Source: Welwitschia mirabilis (taxonomy: Eukaryota > Gnetophyta > Gnetopsida > Welwitschiales). Taken from it: a stretch of 64,000 bases of DNA. Location: contig JBOZIK010000001.1 of the NCBI GenBank assembly GCA_051453625.1, positions 150,255,827-150,319,826 of the forward strand, written 5' to 3'. Of this stretch, positions 1-13,130 are shown in pieces. The stretch's first letter is position 1; every line of letters starts with the position of its first letter. The notes under the pieces are model-generated. The model was given only the letters and a program-made list of their open reading frames with translations, did no database searches and had not been told where the DNA came from. The translations under genes and the position numbers were made by a program.

Positions 1-1070
1 CACCTCTTAGGATGCATTATTGATTTCTTGCTTTTTCTTGGATTCTCTTCCACATCTTACTTTTTGGTTTGTTGTTTTAGGTTTTATAAACATTAATCAG
101 CCAACATTCTTTTAATGTAATTATTTGTAATCATATGTTATTCTCAATTCTAATATAATCAATATTTTTTTATCATGGTAATAATAACCCTCATTGCACT
201 ATAACTAGGTACTTACTCTATATTCTGACTCTTTCTAAAGCTATTTCAACTATGTAACTTTTTTACTTTCATTTTCTAGAGAGAAACTATTTCAACTCAA
301 TAACTATTAATAAATTCCTATAAGGCTTTTTTTTAAGGCTACCTTTATATATTTAACATTTTAACTAATTATATTCATTTGTGCTTCTTCTTAGGAGGCT
401 TACTTATCATTTCTAGTGGGGTTTCGGTAATCCATTTGTTATGTTTTCAATTGTCTCCTTTTTTGCTATATCTGCTATACTTTTTCTTTTTATTTTATTC
501 AATATTAATCACTTGGACTTAGATAACCTAATTCTATTTTAGACTTCTCTAATTCTACTGAGTTACCGCTTGTAAAGGGAAAGAACCTATTTTCTCTATT
601 TTTATTTATACCTTTTAACTATTTTATTTTGGATGGTAGTGCTTAACTGTGAAGCTTTTATAGTGTAGTCTCTTTTACTTTATTAACTTGATCTAATATC
701 TTTTTTCTTTCCTTTGTCATTGTCAGTCTAACTACTATCTTTAATTTTTCACTCCATCAAATTATTTGAAAGTCGTTTGCATCCTTATTAGATTTACATT
801 CTTTAGTGATATGCCCTTATTTTTACCTCACTGACACTATTTTATTTTATAGATCTTACTAGTATTCCCTTTTCTTCGACATTTCTTGTAGGACTTATCT
901 CTCACTAAGGGATAGAACCTCTCCAAATGCCCTATCGCATTGTAGTAGAAACGTGGAGGATGAATATTCTCATACTCTACTTTAACTGATTCATACTTAA
1001 CTATGTAAAATATCAAAATTTTAAAGCTTTCTCATTGATTTAAGTTCAATATAGGCATAAAACCTTATAA
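1..1070. other. AT-rich DNA, no gene recognised
   Basis: No open frame of useful length and no recognisable protein motif was found on either strand. A PBS-like site just to the right points leftwards, so this stretch could be the decayed 5' internal part of a minus-strand LTR element, but no gag motif can be read in it. Confidence 0.4.
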
Positions 1071-1087
1071 GTGCCATTCTGATACCA
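1071..1087 (-). other. possible initiator-Met tRNA primer binding site
   Basis: Read on the minus strand the site is TGGTATCAGAATGGCAC. Its first ten bases match the usual plant copia/chromovirus primer site TGGTATCAGAGC. The adjoining LTR edge does not show a clean terminal CA and no partner LTR was found, so this may be a decayed element end or a chance match. Confidence 0.25.
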
Positions 1088-1900
1088 CTAAAGTTCATAG
1101 AGTATAACTTATATTAGTTTTTAAAATTTGGACATGAGGTCCCTAATGAATTCCTAGTTTTGTAGAGACAAACTTACTTCCCCCAGCTTTACCTAAATTG
1201 GTAGCTTTTGAATTTTTTTTTTTTAAAATCATCTCCTAGTCTTTACCAAGCTAAAGTGAGATGCATTACTTTGAAAAACGAGGATCTTGTTGTCATCATA
1301 AAATTTTTATTGTGGTCTAATTTAAATATAAATATAATTGGCTCCTTTGTAAGAGTAAAAATTTGAACTGTGTTTACCCTCATCCATTTAATCACTGTAC
1401 ACTTCCTATTCGCTTCTATATTTGGATGCAGTATAGTGGATACAAAATAGCTTGTAATACCAATTCAAAGCATTCCTTCCACTACTAGAGAGTGTTTTGA
1501 GATTGTTTGAATCTTAAAACTATAATTTTCTTTAAAAAATTTCATAATAGGGGGTTCCATCATCATATGCTAAATAGGAGACATCTTCTCACTCCACATC
1601 CTTTAAAACTATAACCTTTCCATGCTAAACTTAAACTATCTACACTTTTCTAAATCCATTCAAACCTTATCTTATCATATAATGCTTCCTCTACCGTATC
1701 TCCTCTAGATTTCTTGCTAAAGAACTTGACATCTAGATCTTCTCACTCTCTACCTCACTATGCTATAATGTTACACACTGTGTGTCTTGATACTGTGATT
1801 CCTTGCACTTTAAGCCCTAACTCCTCTGTCTCCCTAAAATTTGATTTGACTTAAGATATGAAGTATATCTAATTTCAAGTTTTAAAAAAGGAGGCTTTTT

Positions 1901-2253
1901 ATTCTAAGCATTAAAATATATGAAAAAAATTTAATAGAGAAAAAAAATTCTAAATAAATAATTATCTTAATTTTTAGAATGTAAAATTAAGCTTTTTAAC
2001 ATATCATAGAACACAACATGGAGCATAGCTTAATTTAATAGTCTAGCTAAGGAATCTACTTTTAATTCTTCACTTTAAGATCACTAAATAGCTAGTATAG
2101 GTTTACTAACAACTTTAATCACACATTTCTATATCATGCCTTAAGAAAGACCATCTTTAAGTTATGTGTCAAAGATTATAAATTGCATCTAATACCTCTT
2201 TTGCAAAATTCATACCCCTTGAGATGAGTTTATTTTATTATTAATTAAGTTTA
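1901..2253 (+). repeat. diverged direct repeat, copy 1
   Basis: This segment is clearly related to 3287-3610 in the same orientation. Shared stretches include 'gagcatag', 'aagttatgtgt' and 'ttttgcaaaatt' in the same order, with many substitutions and small indels between them. The spacing of about 1.39 kb would suit the two ends of a small element, but no terminal TG/CA, PBS or target duplication could be fixed. Boundaries are approximate. Confidence 0.55.
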
Positions 2254-3286
2254 TCCTTATTATAGCTTTTTTAATTTTTCAATGGTGAATTAAATTTAAT
2301 TAATCTTTATTAATTTTAATTTATTATTTAACAACTAATATTTACCCTGTCTTTATGAAATCTACCATGCTTTAGAATGTTAGTGGTACCATGGATCTAA
2401 TGGCAATAGTATTTGAGTTGAGATATACAGCTTTTGTCAAAGATCAAATAACATAACATAAGCTATATAGTAAATATTGAGTATTAGTCCTTTATAATTA
2501 ACTTGGTAATAATGAGGATCAAAGCTTGACTATTGAGAAATGAATGTTAAATATAACATTTATAGCCTTATATTTTATTAAAGGGTTAAATTATGAAATT
2601 CATACTATAATAGCCTTTGAAGAGACATCGAAGTAGTAGAGCAATGCTTTCATGACTTTATTGTTGTAGGTCTAATTCTTAAAAAGCTCTTTATTAAAAA
2701 TTAAAAAAACTATAATTGAACTTTAAGTTGTTATATCCTAAATATTCAAATTTTATTTTATGACATTGATGCAATAACATGATTTTGTAATGGCTATTGA
2801 ATTCTTTATTTAAGGAAATTACTTCATCTTTTATTTATGTAAAGTTTGCACATGAACTATAAAAATATCTTAAGGATAACTTTTTTAAATTTAATGCTTT
2901 ATGGATCCTTAAAAATTTAAAGGTAAGATATTATCTCTTCTCTAAGAACAAAATCTTAAAAAGAATAAATACTTCTCATGAATCGTCTTATCCCATTAAT
3001 CAAACTCTTTCTTTGGTACTATAAAAGAACAAATAATAAAAAGTTGGTATTAATAGCTCTCAATTTTAAATTATAAAGCATTTTTATCAAAGAAAGCATT
3101 AAATAATCAAGTTCAAGAGAAGAACCACATGATAATCAAGGGTTATGCAGAAATGATCAAGCATTAAAACATGACTATCCTACTTATAGTAAGTGTTGCT
3201 AGGTTAATCAAATCATACATAAGTGGTACAAGCTTCATGAGTACTATAGCAATCTACTATTGTAAAAGTATTTAGAAAAGAGTATT
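2254..3286. other. AT-rich DNA between the direct repeats
   Basis: No coding motif is visible on either strand. If the flanking repeats are LTRs this would be a short internal region, but nothing in it supports that. Confidence 0.4.
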
Positions 3287-3610
3287 CTTATTTTAAGAAT
3301 TAAAATAAAAGAGAAAAAATAACTTAACTAAAATAAAAGAAGAATTATACTTAAATCAATCATAATACATCACATAGAGCATAGTTCAACTTAACAATCT
3401 AATCAAATAACATACTTTCAAGCCTTGTTTTTGAGATTGCTAAATAACCAATCTATTTCCTTAGGACTTTAATTAGACATTTTTTGTCTTCTATCTTTAA
3501 TAAGACCATTCTTAAGTTATGTGTTAAATAATATGAATTATATCACACATCTTTTTTGCAAAATTTAGACTTTTTTAGATAAAAGTTAGTTTATTAAATT
3601 ATTAAATTTA
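3287..3610 (+). repeat. diverged direct repeat, copy 2
   Basis: Second copy of the repeat at 1901-2253, same orientation, approximate boundaries. Similarity continues for some 40 bases past the shared 'gcaaaatt' word and then fades. Confidence 0.55.
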
Positions 3611-5615
3611 ACTCTTGAGAAGTCTTTAAGTTTATATTTGATAAAATGTAATACAACTAGTAATAAGTTTTAATAATAGCTCTAATAAGTTTTATACCTT
3701 CCATTCTCAAACTAAAATTTAATAATATTTTGTTAAATGAATGATTAAAATCTTCTCAAAAACAAACACATGGAACATGACAAGTATTCTTACAGTCATC
3801 AACCTCCTAAGAAAGAAATTTATCTTTAATCAATCAAGTGAAAGTGAAGGGAAAAAAACAATAATATATCATCATCTACATTAATTCTAATAATAGAATA
3901 TCATTGCTAACTAATTATAGTTCTTGATAGCTCTCAACCCATGGTGTATTAGGTAAGTAATTTGTAGCTATAAACCAAACTATTAGGTACTTTTTTGACT
4001 TGATTTCATTTCAAAATCCTATTCCAGAAAACTTTGATGCACAAGCAAATAATTATATGATCAATTTAATTTCATTTATCCTTTGTAACTTTTATGAATT
4101 ATTTCCTATTTCTCATATTTGGAATATAAATTTATCACTCTTATTTCTTTTAAATATGTTCTTTATAGTTATTTCTTTAAGTTTGTCTTATATTAATTAG
4201 TAAGCTTGCTCATCATGAAAATTATTTAATAATATTTTTGTCGAATTTTATGTCATCTAGAATTATACTTCGAGAATAATGATTATTATTGGTAAGAAGA
4301 TGAACAATATTTAGTATCTTTACATTTTTAATGAAAGGATGTGTCATACCTTCATAAAATTATATCTTAGAAACATTTTTATTTCACATCTAATATATTT
4401 TCAAATTTTTCTTATGATAACCAGTTTGATTTCACTTTTTCCTTTAAGATCTATCTTTACTAATGTATCATAAATATTAATACATCATGACATATGAGGT
4501 ACTTAGAAGATAACTTCTCTCATTCATTCATATTATTTATTAATGATAGTAGACAGTTTTACTATGTGTACTTAGGTATATCTCATCCAAAACAACTTTG
4601 AAACACATTCTTTATTATAATATTTCTTTTCGTTTTTGCCATACTAGTTAAAGCTTAATTTGAGAAATAAATTTAATAAATTCAAAGTAGTAACAACATT
4701 GAGTTCAACATGCATTCCTTTTATTAAGGTAAAATTATGGTTAAAAAAAGTAATTTTGTGATAACTCCACAACAAAATGAAGATTTGCACAAAAACATTG
4801 ACATATCTTAGAAGGTATAACAGCCTTATAATGCTAAGCCAATTTTCCACTGAAATTTTGGAGATAATGTATCCCTATAATCCACATCCATATTATCTAA
4901 TATAACTTCTTAAAAATAACTCTTTAAATCTAAATGCTTTAGATCACTATGTTGTGCTACTACACTTTTTAAAAATATGTTCTAGTTTGATCCTCATGCC
5001 ATAAAACATGTGTTACACATGGGGAAAGAAAGGATACAAAGCATTTACCTTAGGAAAAAACTTTATATCACTAGAAATTTTAAATTTTATGAAGATCTTT
5101 TTCCCTTTCAATCACTTAATATGAATTGATTTCTTGTTATTTCGCTTTATCTACTTGTAGACTATGTTGAATGTCCCACATCTAAATATTTAGATGCATC
5201 AATATTCTAATTCTTACTAACAGTATTGATTTAACTAAGTTTCCAACTACTCATTAACATCTTTTATTCCATGCAAGCACCACATCATAGTCTATCCTTT
5301 AGATGATCCCCATATGCTTACCATTCTTTTAGCTATTTAGAGGACTAACATTACTAGCTTGTCATTTATTCTTATTTAATTCATTACTTTTCTTATTAAC
5401 AAAGTCTCTTATAAGTAATTCTCATTTACTCTCATAATTTGTATTATATGATAAGTCCCTACATTGCATCTAACCTCTTTCATAGCTAATTCTTATATTG
5501 TGGAACATTAAACTTTTTAATAAGAGACCAATGATTGCAAATGGTGAAAGGCTATGGTTATAGAATTTTATCTTTTGAAGATAATAATAATTAGATTCTT
5601 ATATTTTTTTCATCC
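3611..5615. other. AT-rich DNA, no gene recognised
   Basis: Only short frames (66 codons at 4000-4200, 68 codons on the minus strand at 4644-4850) with AT-driven composition. It lies directly upstream of a copia RT scrap in the same orientation, so it may contain decayed integrase sequence, but no integrase motif could be read with confidence. Confidence 0.35.
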
Positions 5616-5757
5616 CTTAGAAATCCTATTGAATGTAAATGGGTCTATATAATTAAGTACAGCTACGGTAATACCGTTGAATGTCATAAGTCTCACTTAG
5701 TAGAAAAAGGATATAATCACATAAAACATCTTGATTACCAACATAGTTTTCATTTAT
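5616..5757 (+). pseudogene. Ty1/copia reverse transcriptase fragment
   Basis: An uninterrupted frame of about 44 codons from 5625 reads NPIECKWVYIIKY, then a VE-H-K-LVEKGYN block. This matches the start of the copia reverse-transcriptase domain (family pattern KPIGCKWVYKIKY...RYKARLVAKGYTQ...DY..TF). The domain would copy element RNA into DNA in cytoplasmic particles. Only the N-terminal edge is present; the assembly gap at 5758 removes the rest and no RT continuation is seen after it. The conserved Arg and Ala of 'RYKARL' are replaced by His and Ser, so the fragment is decayed. The lineage cannot be told from this length. Confidence 0.75.
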
Positions 5758-5857
5758 NNNNNNNNNNNNNNNNNNNNNNNNNNNNNNNNNNNNNNNNNNN
5801 NNNNNNNNNNNNNNNNNNNNNNNNNNNNNNNNNNNNNNNNNNNNNNNNNNNNNNNNN
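5758..5857. other. assembly gap (100 N)
   Basis: Exactly 100 N, a conventional placeholder length, so the true distance is unknown. Confidence 0.95.
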
Positions 5858-7349
5858 TTTTCAATCTAACATTTCTTTACTTAATTTTACACTTAATTTA
5901 GAAAGTCGTCCAAATTCAAAAACATTCATCATCTTCCTTCTCATTCTCATCTGCTTTCTTTGCTTTATTAGCCAATACAGGACATATTGTCTTTCTCAAG
6001 GAGGGAGCAGGACTTGTTTTCATGGCTTATTTTTAAATTTTTGAATTATTTCACACTTTCATGAGACATAATTTTAAAATTTTCATACACATTATGCATC
6101 ACATGTTATTTTTCTATGTTGTGTTTTTGAGCCTATTTTATAGTTTTTAGATTGATTTCTTGTAAGAAAGATTAGCTTAAATTTGTGGTTTTTTCTTGGT
6201 TTTTATTAGAACCTGGCAAAGTTTAATGGGGGACTATGTTTTATTACTAATTTGTGGTTATTTTATGGGGTTTATGAGCTATTTTATAAGACATTTTCAC
6301 AGGTTAGATGCAATTCTAAGGATTTTAAAGAATCAATAGAAGATCTCAAAAATGTTCAATTATTAGCATGCTTTGAGGCATTTAAGGCACATTCTGATAC
6401 ACAAAGCTTTAAAGGAAGATTAATGATAGAAAACTAGCTTTTCTTCACTAAAATAAATGAAGAAAACTATTGTTCCCTCTATTATTATGACGACAGGCAA
6501 GACGAGGATACCATTTGATGCTGATATGGAATGCTAAAATAGTACTAAGTCATCTTTTACAATGAGATATTCTCCCCATCACCCTTTAAATGATAGTCAG
6601 GATGACCATTATAACCAACTCTAACAATTGACCTTAACTGTTTTGTCCATTTTTTATTTATAATGGAGTGTGTTTTGGAGGGATTTGTTGTTTTTTTCTA
6701 CTGTGTAATCCTATAAATAAGACCTCTTTCAACTTTCTTATCTATCTTTATTGTACAAGAAATTATTGTACTAGGATATTTAAGGGTAGGAGATCCATCT
6801 CAAGTGTTGTAGAAAGATGTTCCCTGGGTGAAGAGCTATGTATCTTCCATTAAGGCTTGACTATTTTGTAATCCAAGTGTTATTCCTTTTAATATATAAA
6901 TCCATTTTCATTATTGCATTTAAATCTTTTATATGTCCCTTATGGTTTAAGTTGCCTTAATCTAGTGCAAATTTCATTAGTAATATAGATTATTAAGGGT
7001 AACCTTTCTTAAGGTTGAATGTAAGTGGTTTAGATTCATTTTGCATTGCATTTAGGTGAGGTTGCATTTGGATTTGTATTAAATTTTTATTTTTTTATTA
7101 TTTAAGTTCTAATTAATTTATTATTTTATGGAAATCAATCCTTATTCTTCTGTCAAAAGTCTTTAATAAGATACAAAATTCAAGTTCACTCACAGCTATA
7201 CTAGTATGTTGAATTATGTAAAGATATCTATTTTATTTATGAATGACAGAATCCTTTTAAATATAAACACTTGCATAAATACACATCGCAACACTAGTAT
7301 AAACTTGTTTAATATCCTATAAAACTATTCAAAATATCCTATCAAATAC
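5858..7349. other. AT-rich DNA with LTR-like promoter
   Basis: No protein domain is recognised. A TATA box, TATAAATAA at 6712-6720 on the plus strand, is followed within about 200 bases by T-rich and 'ttaatatataaa' stretches of the kind found around LTR poly(A) sites. This could be the R/U5 part of a solo or truncated LTR. Short frames at 6252-6437 and 6668-6853 resemble no known family. No terminal repeat or target duplication was found. Confidence 0.3.
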
Positions 7350-8560
7350 ATGTAAGTTAGTAGTGTAATAAGGACATTTTGTTCCATCATGATTATCTTG
7401 CTCATAATATTCACATGTAGATTCTCTTTTCCCCTTAAAGTATTGTATAGATAATCAATAAAATTTTTCTACTACACTATTAGTCATGTTTTTAGCTACT
7501 TCTTCCATTAGATTAATACATTTTGAGCTATACACACTACCATCTACTTCTAGGATACATACTTCATTTGCCTTTTTCTTCTTCATTTTCTTGACTCTAT
7601 TTTTGACTCATGTTATAAAATTGAGTTATGGCTTCTTCCAATTATTTAATATTCTTTGTCTTGATTCTTTCTCTACATAACAATTTTAATTCTTTCACCA
7701 TTTAACTCCATAATTCTCTAAGTAAGGCCCTGACTCATTCCCTATATGTGATTCTATAATTAGAATATCTAGCCAACAATATGTTATACCTGTCCATGAA
7801 CTCATCAAATCTTTTATTAGCTTTTGTTTAATGTTTAATATTTATTTTCTTAAATCTTCAACCATCCTTATGGATTAGAATTTAGCTACAAATGCATTTT
7901 TAAGAGTTTCCATGAATTAAAAGCATGATTAGGATTTTTATGATACCATAGTTGAGCATCTCCTTTTAGGGGAAAAGTAAAACATATTAGCAAGTTTAAT
8001 TCTGAGTTAAGATAATTAGCTTTACAAAAGGCATCAAACAAGCTTATATATAATAGGGGTTCTTCTAAATTTTTAACTTTAAAGGTGGGTATTATAGTAG
8101 TATTTATATTTCTCCCTTTGTCTGGTTACTGCAAGGTTGTACGATTATTAGGACTTAAATCTTCTAATCAATGGGTATTATTATTTAATGGTCTTAAATC
8201 TCTAATATTTTCCGAATTGCATTTTGTTATAACTTTTTGGAAATATCTTTTTATCTAAACCATTTAGAAGACTCTCATTATGAATGAGATGATCCAAGAA
8301 TGTTATGAAATCATTACTCAAATTCATTCATCAATTTGAGAAAGGTTTATTCCTTTAGTATCTTTCTAAGATTTACTTTATCCTCTGTAAAATATTTTTC
8401 CTCCATCTCTATTTTAACATTATTTCTAGTTCTTTCATTTAAACCCTATTTATGTAGGTCTCTAACATATCTACCTTTTTTATTCGATCATTTTCCTTGG
8501 CTATCTTATTGGATGTAGTTTTCATCATCTCCTCTAGTTGACTCTAAAGCAGTCCTTCTT
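7350..8560 (-). pseudogene. Ty3/gypsy gag remnant with zinc knuckle
   Basis: Read on the minus strand from the PBS at about 8560, this is a gag (capsid/nucleocapsid) gene. A Lys/Glu-rich N-terminal part precedes a Retrotrans_gag-like core at about 8105-7860 with the readable segment GDAQLWYHKNPNHAFNSWK, matching the family pattern 'G-A--W----...SW--L---F'. A CCHC zinc knuckle follows at 7415-7374: C-x2-Y-x4-H-x4-C, with the second Cys changed to Tyr. The frame is broken by several stops and at least one frameshift near 7870. No protease or RT continues to its left, so the element is truncated after gag. The protein would package element RNA; this copy cannot. Confidence 0.72.
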
Positions 8561-9529
8561 TTAGTGCCAAAGTGATGAATGCTTATATGGTAAAATAAGT
8601 GTAGATAATATCATAAAATAATATTAAATAAGATAAAATAATATTGAAAAAATGTAGAAACTATGCTGCTCTTAATCTAAAATAAGCTTACACTATCAAA
8701 GAAAAATAACCAAAGGATTACTAAGTAACTAGTTTAGATTCAACCATTTAGTTCAAAATACATCATCATGATACTCTTATTATGAAGTTACTTGAACTAG
8801 TTAGGTTGGTTTATTACTGCTAAATTTTTATGTACATATATTATACCAAAGGAAAATTAAGAAAGTAATGGAACATGATAGAAATTAAATAAGTTGCTAG
8901 ATAATACTTATTTATAAGTACTATTACTTATCCTAGTTTATGTTTAGCTATAAAAATAGGAAAAAATAGAGATAATATTACTTTTTTAAGGTATTATAAT
9001 ATACACATAATGATACTTAAATATGATTTTTTAGCTTTATATTAAAATACTAATTTTTATATAAAAATGTACTAAGGCTTGTGTTCTCCTTTGAAGGTAA
9101 CAAATTGGAGTATGAAAAATGCTATTGCACAATTTGCAGGATAGTTGGATCTCCCTTTCTTGATCTTCTTACTTAGTCTATTCCTATAATATTTTGTCAA
9201 AATGATCCCCACCTTTGATGGTGATCCTATTCTTATACCCTTGTTTGTTTTTCTGTTTTTATTCTTTACTCTTTAGGAATAGGTATATGGTTGGGATTTG
9301 TTACTACTATTTGACCACTTCAACCTTCACTTTTATGTTCATATCACATGATATTCTACACCTAAAATGCAATAATAAAATATACATACTATTTACTAAC
9401 ATACTAACTAATTAACCTATTTATTAGTAAGTATCCTAATAAAGAAAAACATCTATTGTTATTTAAAATGTATAATTAAGATAATAAAAATACTTTATTA
9501 GTAAGTACGATTGACATCAAAATTTATCC
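8561..9529 (-). other. PBS-like site and LTR edge of the gag remnant
   Basis: On the minus strand 8561-8572 reads TTTGGCACTAAA, resembling the TTTGGCGCC start of Tat/Athila-type primer sites, and it sits just upstream of the gag remnant. The LTR would start at 8573 on the plus strand with TGATGAATGC. No second LTR was found. The rest, to 9529, is AT-rich with a 14-base direct repeat 'tttattagtaagta' near 9419 and 9493. Small frames here look random. Confidence 0.4.
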
Positions 9530-9780
9530 TCATCAATATGAAAGGATGAATTATGTTTTCACATATAAAGACATATCTAAGGTATTGGAGTAGTTAGTTT
9601 AAGTGAATTTCTATTGGTCTCTTCTCTTATTCAATGTTTAGATCTATGTTTTCTAATTTCTCACTCAACTATTGGGTAGATTTTTAAAGGCCTCTTATCA
9701 TGTCCTTCATTGACTTTTTTTTTTTCAAAATTTGTAGGCGTTTTTTACTATTATTTATTTTCATCTCTTAGGTCATAATT
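9530..9780 (-). pseudogene. gypsy protease-RT linker, partial fourth unit
   Basis: The minus strand reads RPIEIHLN then LLQYLRYVFICENIIHPFIL. This matches the linker between protease and RT in gypsy elements (family pattern 'KP-LE-LP-HLKYVYLGE---LPVII'). It lies directly after the post-RNase H segment of unit 1, where integrase would be expected, and then stops at about 9530, so the array ends inside a unit. Confidence 0.6.
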
Positions 9781-10109
9781 TACATAACTTTTGAATAAAT
9801 AAGGTGTAATGTAAAAGTATCTATGAATTTGATGTATAATACATTTCATTCATTGTGTGTCCAATATTTAGAAGATTTATGGCACACTCAATAGTTTGTA
9901 ATGTTTGCATACCAATAGTCTTTAGAGGATGTATTAGAAGTTTTATAAGAGAGGACATGATTATCTAGAAATTGATCATAGGGGTTATCATCGCCCTGTG
10001 TTTCAGATTTGATTCATAAATGGGAAAGGTAATAAACCACTATATTTTTATTCCCTCTTTATTGAAGATTAAGATGTTAAATTCTTGTAGAAGGGTTATT
10101 CACCTCAAA

Positions 10110-11340
10110 ACTCGAGAATTTAGCTAAGGTTTAGATAATGTATACTTAATGACTATGTGATCTATATGAATATTGGTGTGGAAATGAATATGATAATGTC
10201 TAAATTTGTCTAATGATAGTATAATGGCTAATAATTCTCTCTTAGTGGTTGAATAAATGATTTGATTTGGATTTAGTATTCTACTAAAGTAACTAATGAC
10301 ATGATTTTTCTTGTCAATCTTCTTTCCTAAACTAGCCCCTATTACATAGTTGCTAGCATCTATCATCAAGTCGAAACTAAAGTGCTAGCTAGGACCTTGT
10401 AATATAGGAGTATTTATTAATTTCTCTTTAAGGATTTTGAAGGCTTGTTGGTGATTATCAATCCAATTTAAAAGTGTATCTTGTTCTAACATACTATGCA
10501 AGGGTTTATAAATTTTTGAATAACCTTTAATGAGCCTTCTATAAAAGGTTGCATACCCAATGAATGATCTTAGTTGTTTAAGAGTTAGAATGTTCTAGAA
10601 TTTGGATTGCTTTAATCTTCAAGAGATACCTTTTGATGTCTGACTTAGGAATAATATGACCCAAAACTACACCTTTGATGAGAATAATAAAATATTTTTC
10701 CCATCTTAATTTTAATCCAATTTTAATACATTTGTTCAAAAGCTTTTTTAAGTATAGAGTATTTACTCAAAATAGTCAATCCACATTGAAAAATCATCCA
10801 TGAAAACTTCGATAAAATCATTGAGCATATTAGTGAAAATACGTTGCATGGCTCTTTGAAAAGTACATGGAGCATCACCTAATCCAAATGGCATCCTTCA
10901 CAATGCATAACTGACAAAATGTGAAGTAAAAGTTGTTAATGATTAATCTTATAGTGCAATGTGGATTTGCTTATACCCACTATACCCATTTAGAAAATAG
11001 TAGAAGTTGTGCCTCTCTATTTTTTCAAGTACTTGATCAAAAAACAGTAAATTAAAATGATCTTTCTTTATTCACTTTTTAGGAACAACTATTATTACAC
11101 TTACCCACTCACTATCAACAATTGTATAGATGATACTTACATTTATTAGATTAATGATTTAATCTTTAACAAGGTATTTTAGAATTATGCTTAATCTTCT
11201 TTGGGATTAACATATAGGTTTTACTTTTTTCTCTAAGTAAACTTTGTATTGCACTATGTGTGGAGGGACATCCATAAGGTCTTTATGAGTCCATGGAAAA
11301 GCTTGAGCTTTCTTTTGTAATAGTGAAATGGGGTTTTCTT
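10110..11340 (-). pseudogene. gypsy RT-RNase H, unit 1
   Basis: Minus-strand reverse transcriptase followed by RNase H. RT is readable from about 11300 to 10500, with motifs NFYYFLNGYSGYKQIHIAL, MPFGLGDAPCTFQRAMQRIF and the catalytic FMDDF at about 10805-10791, where both metal-binding Asp residues survive. RNase H is an intact 81-codon frame at 10369-10124: it starts at DASNYVIGASLG, continues to YSTTKRELLAI and LDKFRHY, and ends at IKYTLSKP. The family equivalents are DASDYAIGAVLG, TTEKELLAVVFALDKFR and DHAALKYLL. After it, a NIVVYYLSHL segment matches the usual 'NVVADHLSRL' tail. Several stops and frameshifts split RT. No integrase follows; the next readable sequence is another linker. Confidence 0.85.
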
Positions 11341-11879
11341 CTTGTTTCACATTTAGTTCAAAATTGATTACTAAAGACTAAATTATATTTTCACCTACAA
11401 ATACATATTTAAGATGTTGGAGTATTTCTTTTAATTGAAGTTCTATTAGTCTCTTCTATTATTGATTTTTTGGGTTTATGTTTTCTCTTTTCTCACTCAT
11501 ATATTGGGTAGATTTTGAAAGGCCTCTTCTTATGTAATTCATAAAAATTTCTTCAAAAGTGGTAGGAGGTTTCTATTGTTATTTATTTTCATCTCTTTGA
11601 TCATAATTTATAATCTAATATTTGAGTGTCTAATATTTATAGGTTTGATGACATACTAAATAGTTTTAATGTTTTCATATTAAGGGTCTTTATAGGATGT
11701 ATCATAAGTTTTAAAAGTGAGCATATGATCATTTGAAAATTAATCATAGGAGTTATCATCATCTTGTATTTTAGATTTGATTAGTAAATGGGAAAGGTAG
11801 TCAACCACTATACTTTCATTCCTTTTTGTATCAAAGATTAAGATGTTAACTTCTTGTGGAAAGAGTATTTACCTTAAAA
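11341..11879 (-). pseudogene. gypsy linker of unit 1 and post-RNase H tail of unit 2
   Basis: From right to left this holds the decayed post-RNase H tail of unit 2 (11879-11560) and then the protease-RT linker of unit 1 (about 11500-11350), aligned by sequence to 9530-10110 and 13150-13710. No integrase lies between them, which is what makes the array a chain of RT-RNase H modules. Confidence 0.6.
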
Positions 11880-13130
11880 CATGAGAATTTAGCTAAGGTA
11901 TAGACAACATGTACTTAATGGCTATGTGATATATAAGAATTTTAATATGAAAGTAAATAAGATAATGTCTAAATTCATCTAATAAATGTATAATAGCTAA
12001 CAGTTATCCATCAATTGTTGAATAATTGATTTGATTTGGATTTAGTGTTTTACTAAAGTGAGTAATGACATGATTTTTCTTGTCAATATTCTATTGACTA
12101 AAACAGCTCTTATTATATGATTGCTAACATCTATCATTAATTCAAAACTAAAGTTCTAGTTGGAACTTTATAATATATTAGTAGCCATTAATTTTTCTTT
12201 GAGGATTTTGAAGGCTTATTGTTTCTTATCAATCTAATTTAAAAGTATTTATTTCTTCAACATACTATGTAAGGGTTTATAAATTTTTGAATAACCTTCA
12301 ATAAACCTTCTATAAAATATTTCATTCCCAAGGAATGATCTTAGTTATTTAAGAGATTTGGGAGGTTTTTGGATTTGGATTTCTTTAATCTTAAAGTGAT
12401 TGATTTTGATGCCTTCCTTAGAAATAATATGACCTAAAACTACAACCTTTGTAAGCATAAAAGAAGATCATTTCCATATTAATTTTAATCCACTTTTAAT
12501 ACATCTATTTAAAATATTTTTAGGTGTAAAATTATTTACTCAAAAAAATCACCCTAAATGGAAAAATCATCCATGAGAACTTCCATAAAATCATTAAGCA
12601 TATCAGTGAAAATATCATGCATGACTCTTTGAAACGTATATGGAGCATTATGTAATCTAAAAGATATCTTTTGTAATGCATAGGGGCAAAAATATGAAGT
12701 AAAAGTTATCCATGATTGATCTTCTAATGCAATGTGGACTTGGTTATACCATTATATCCATCTAAAAACTAGTAAAAGTTGTGTCCCTGTATTTGTTTAA
12801 GTACTTGATCAGGAAATGGTAAAGGAAAATGATCTTTTCTTTGTTTTCTTTCTTAGGAACAACTATTATTGGACTTAGCCACTCATTATTAGCAATTTGA
12901 TAGATGATATTTACATTTATCATCCTAGCGATTTCATCTTTAATAACCTATTTTAGGATTGCATTTAATCTTCTTTGGGTCTTACATATGGATTTTACTT
13001 TATTCTCTAAGTAAATTGTTTATTGTGCTATGTATGGATGAACACCCATAAGATCTTTATGAGTCCATGCAAAAGATTTATCTTTCTTTTGTAATAGTAA
13101 AATGGGTTTTATTCCTGTTAATCATTTAAT
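11880..13130 (-). pseudogene. gypsy RT-RNase H, unit 2
   Basis: Second copy of the RT-RNase H module on the minus strand, aligned end to end with unit 1 but with more stops. RT spans about 13100-12230, with the catalytic segment VLMDDFSI at about 12580-12555 preserving MDD. The RNase H part is at about 12160-11890 and is heavily interrupted. The words 'gaatttagctaaggt', 'attttgaaggctt' and 'aatgatcttagtt' mark equivalent positions in all units. Confidence 0.75.

Noticed and set aside
4261-5600. Copia integrase upstream of the RT scrap at 5616
   Set aside because: A few residues can be matched only by changing frame repeatedly; no catalytic motif was convincing.
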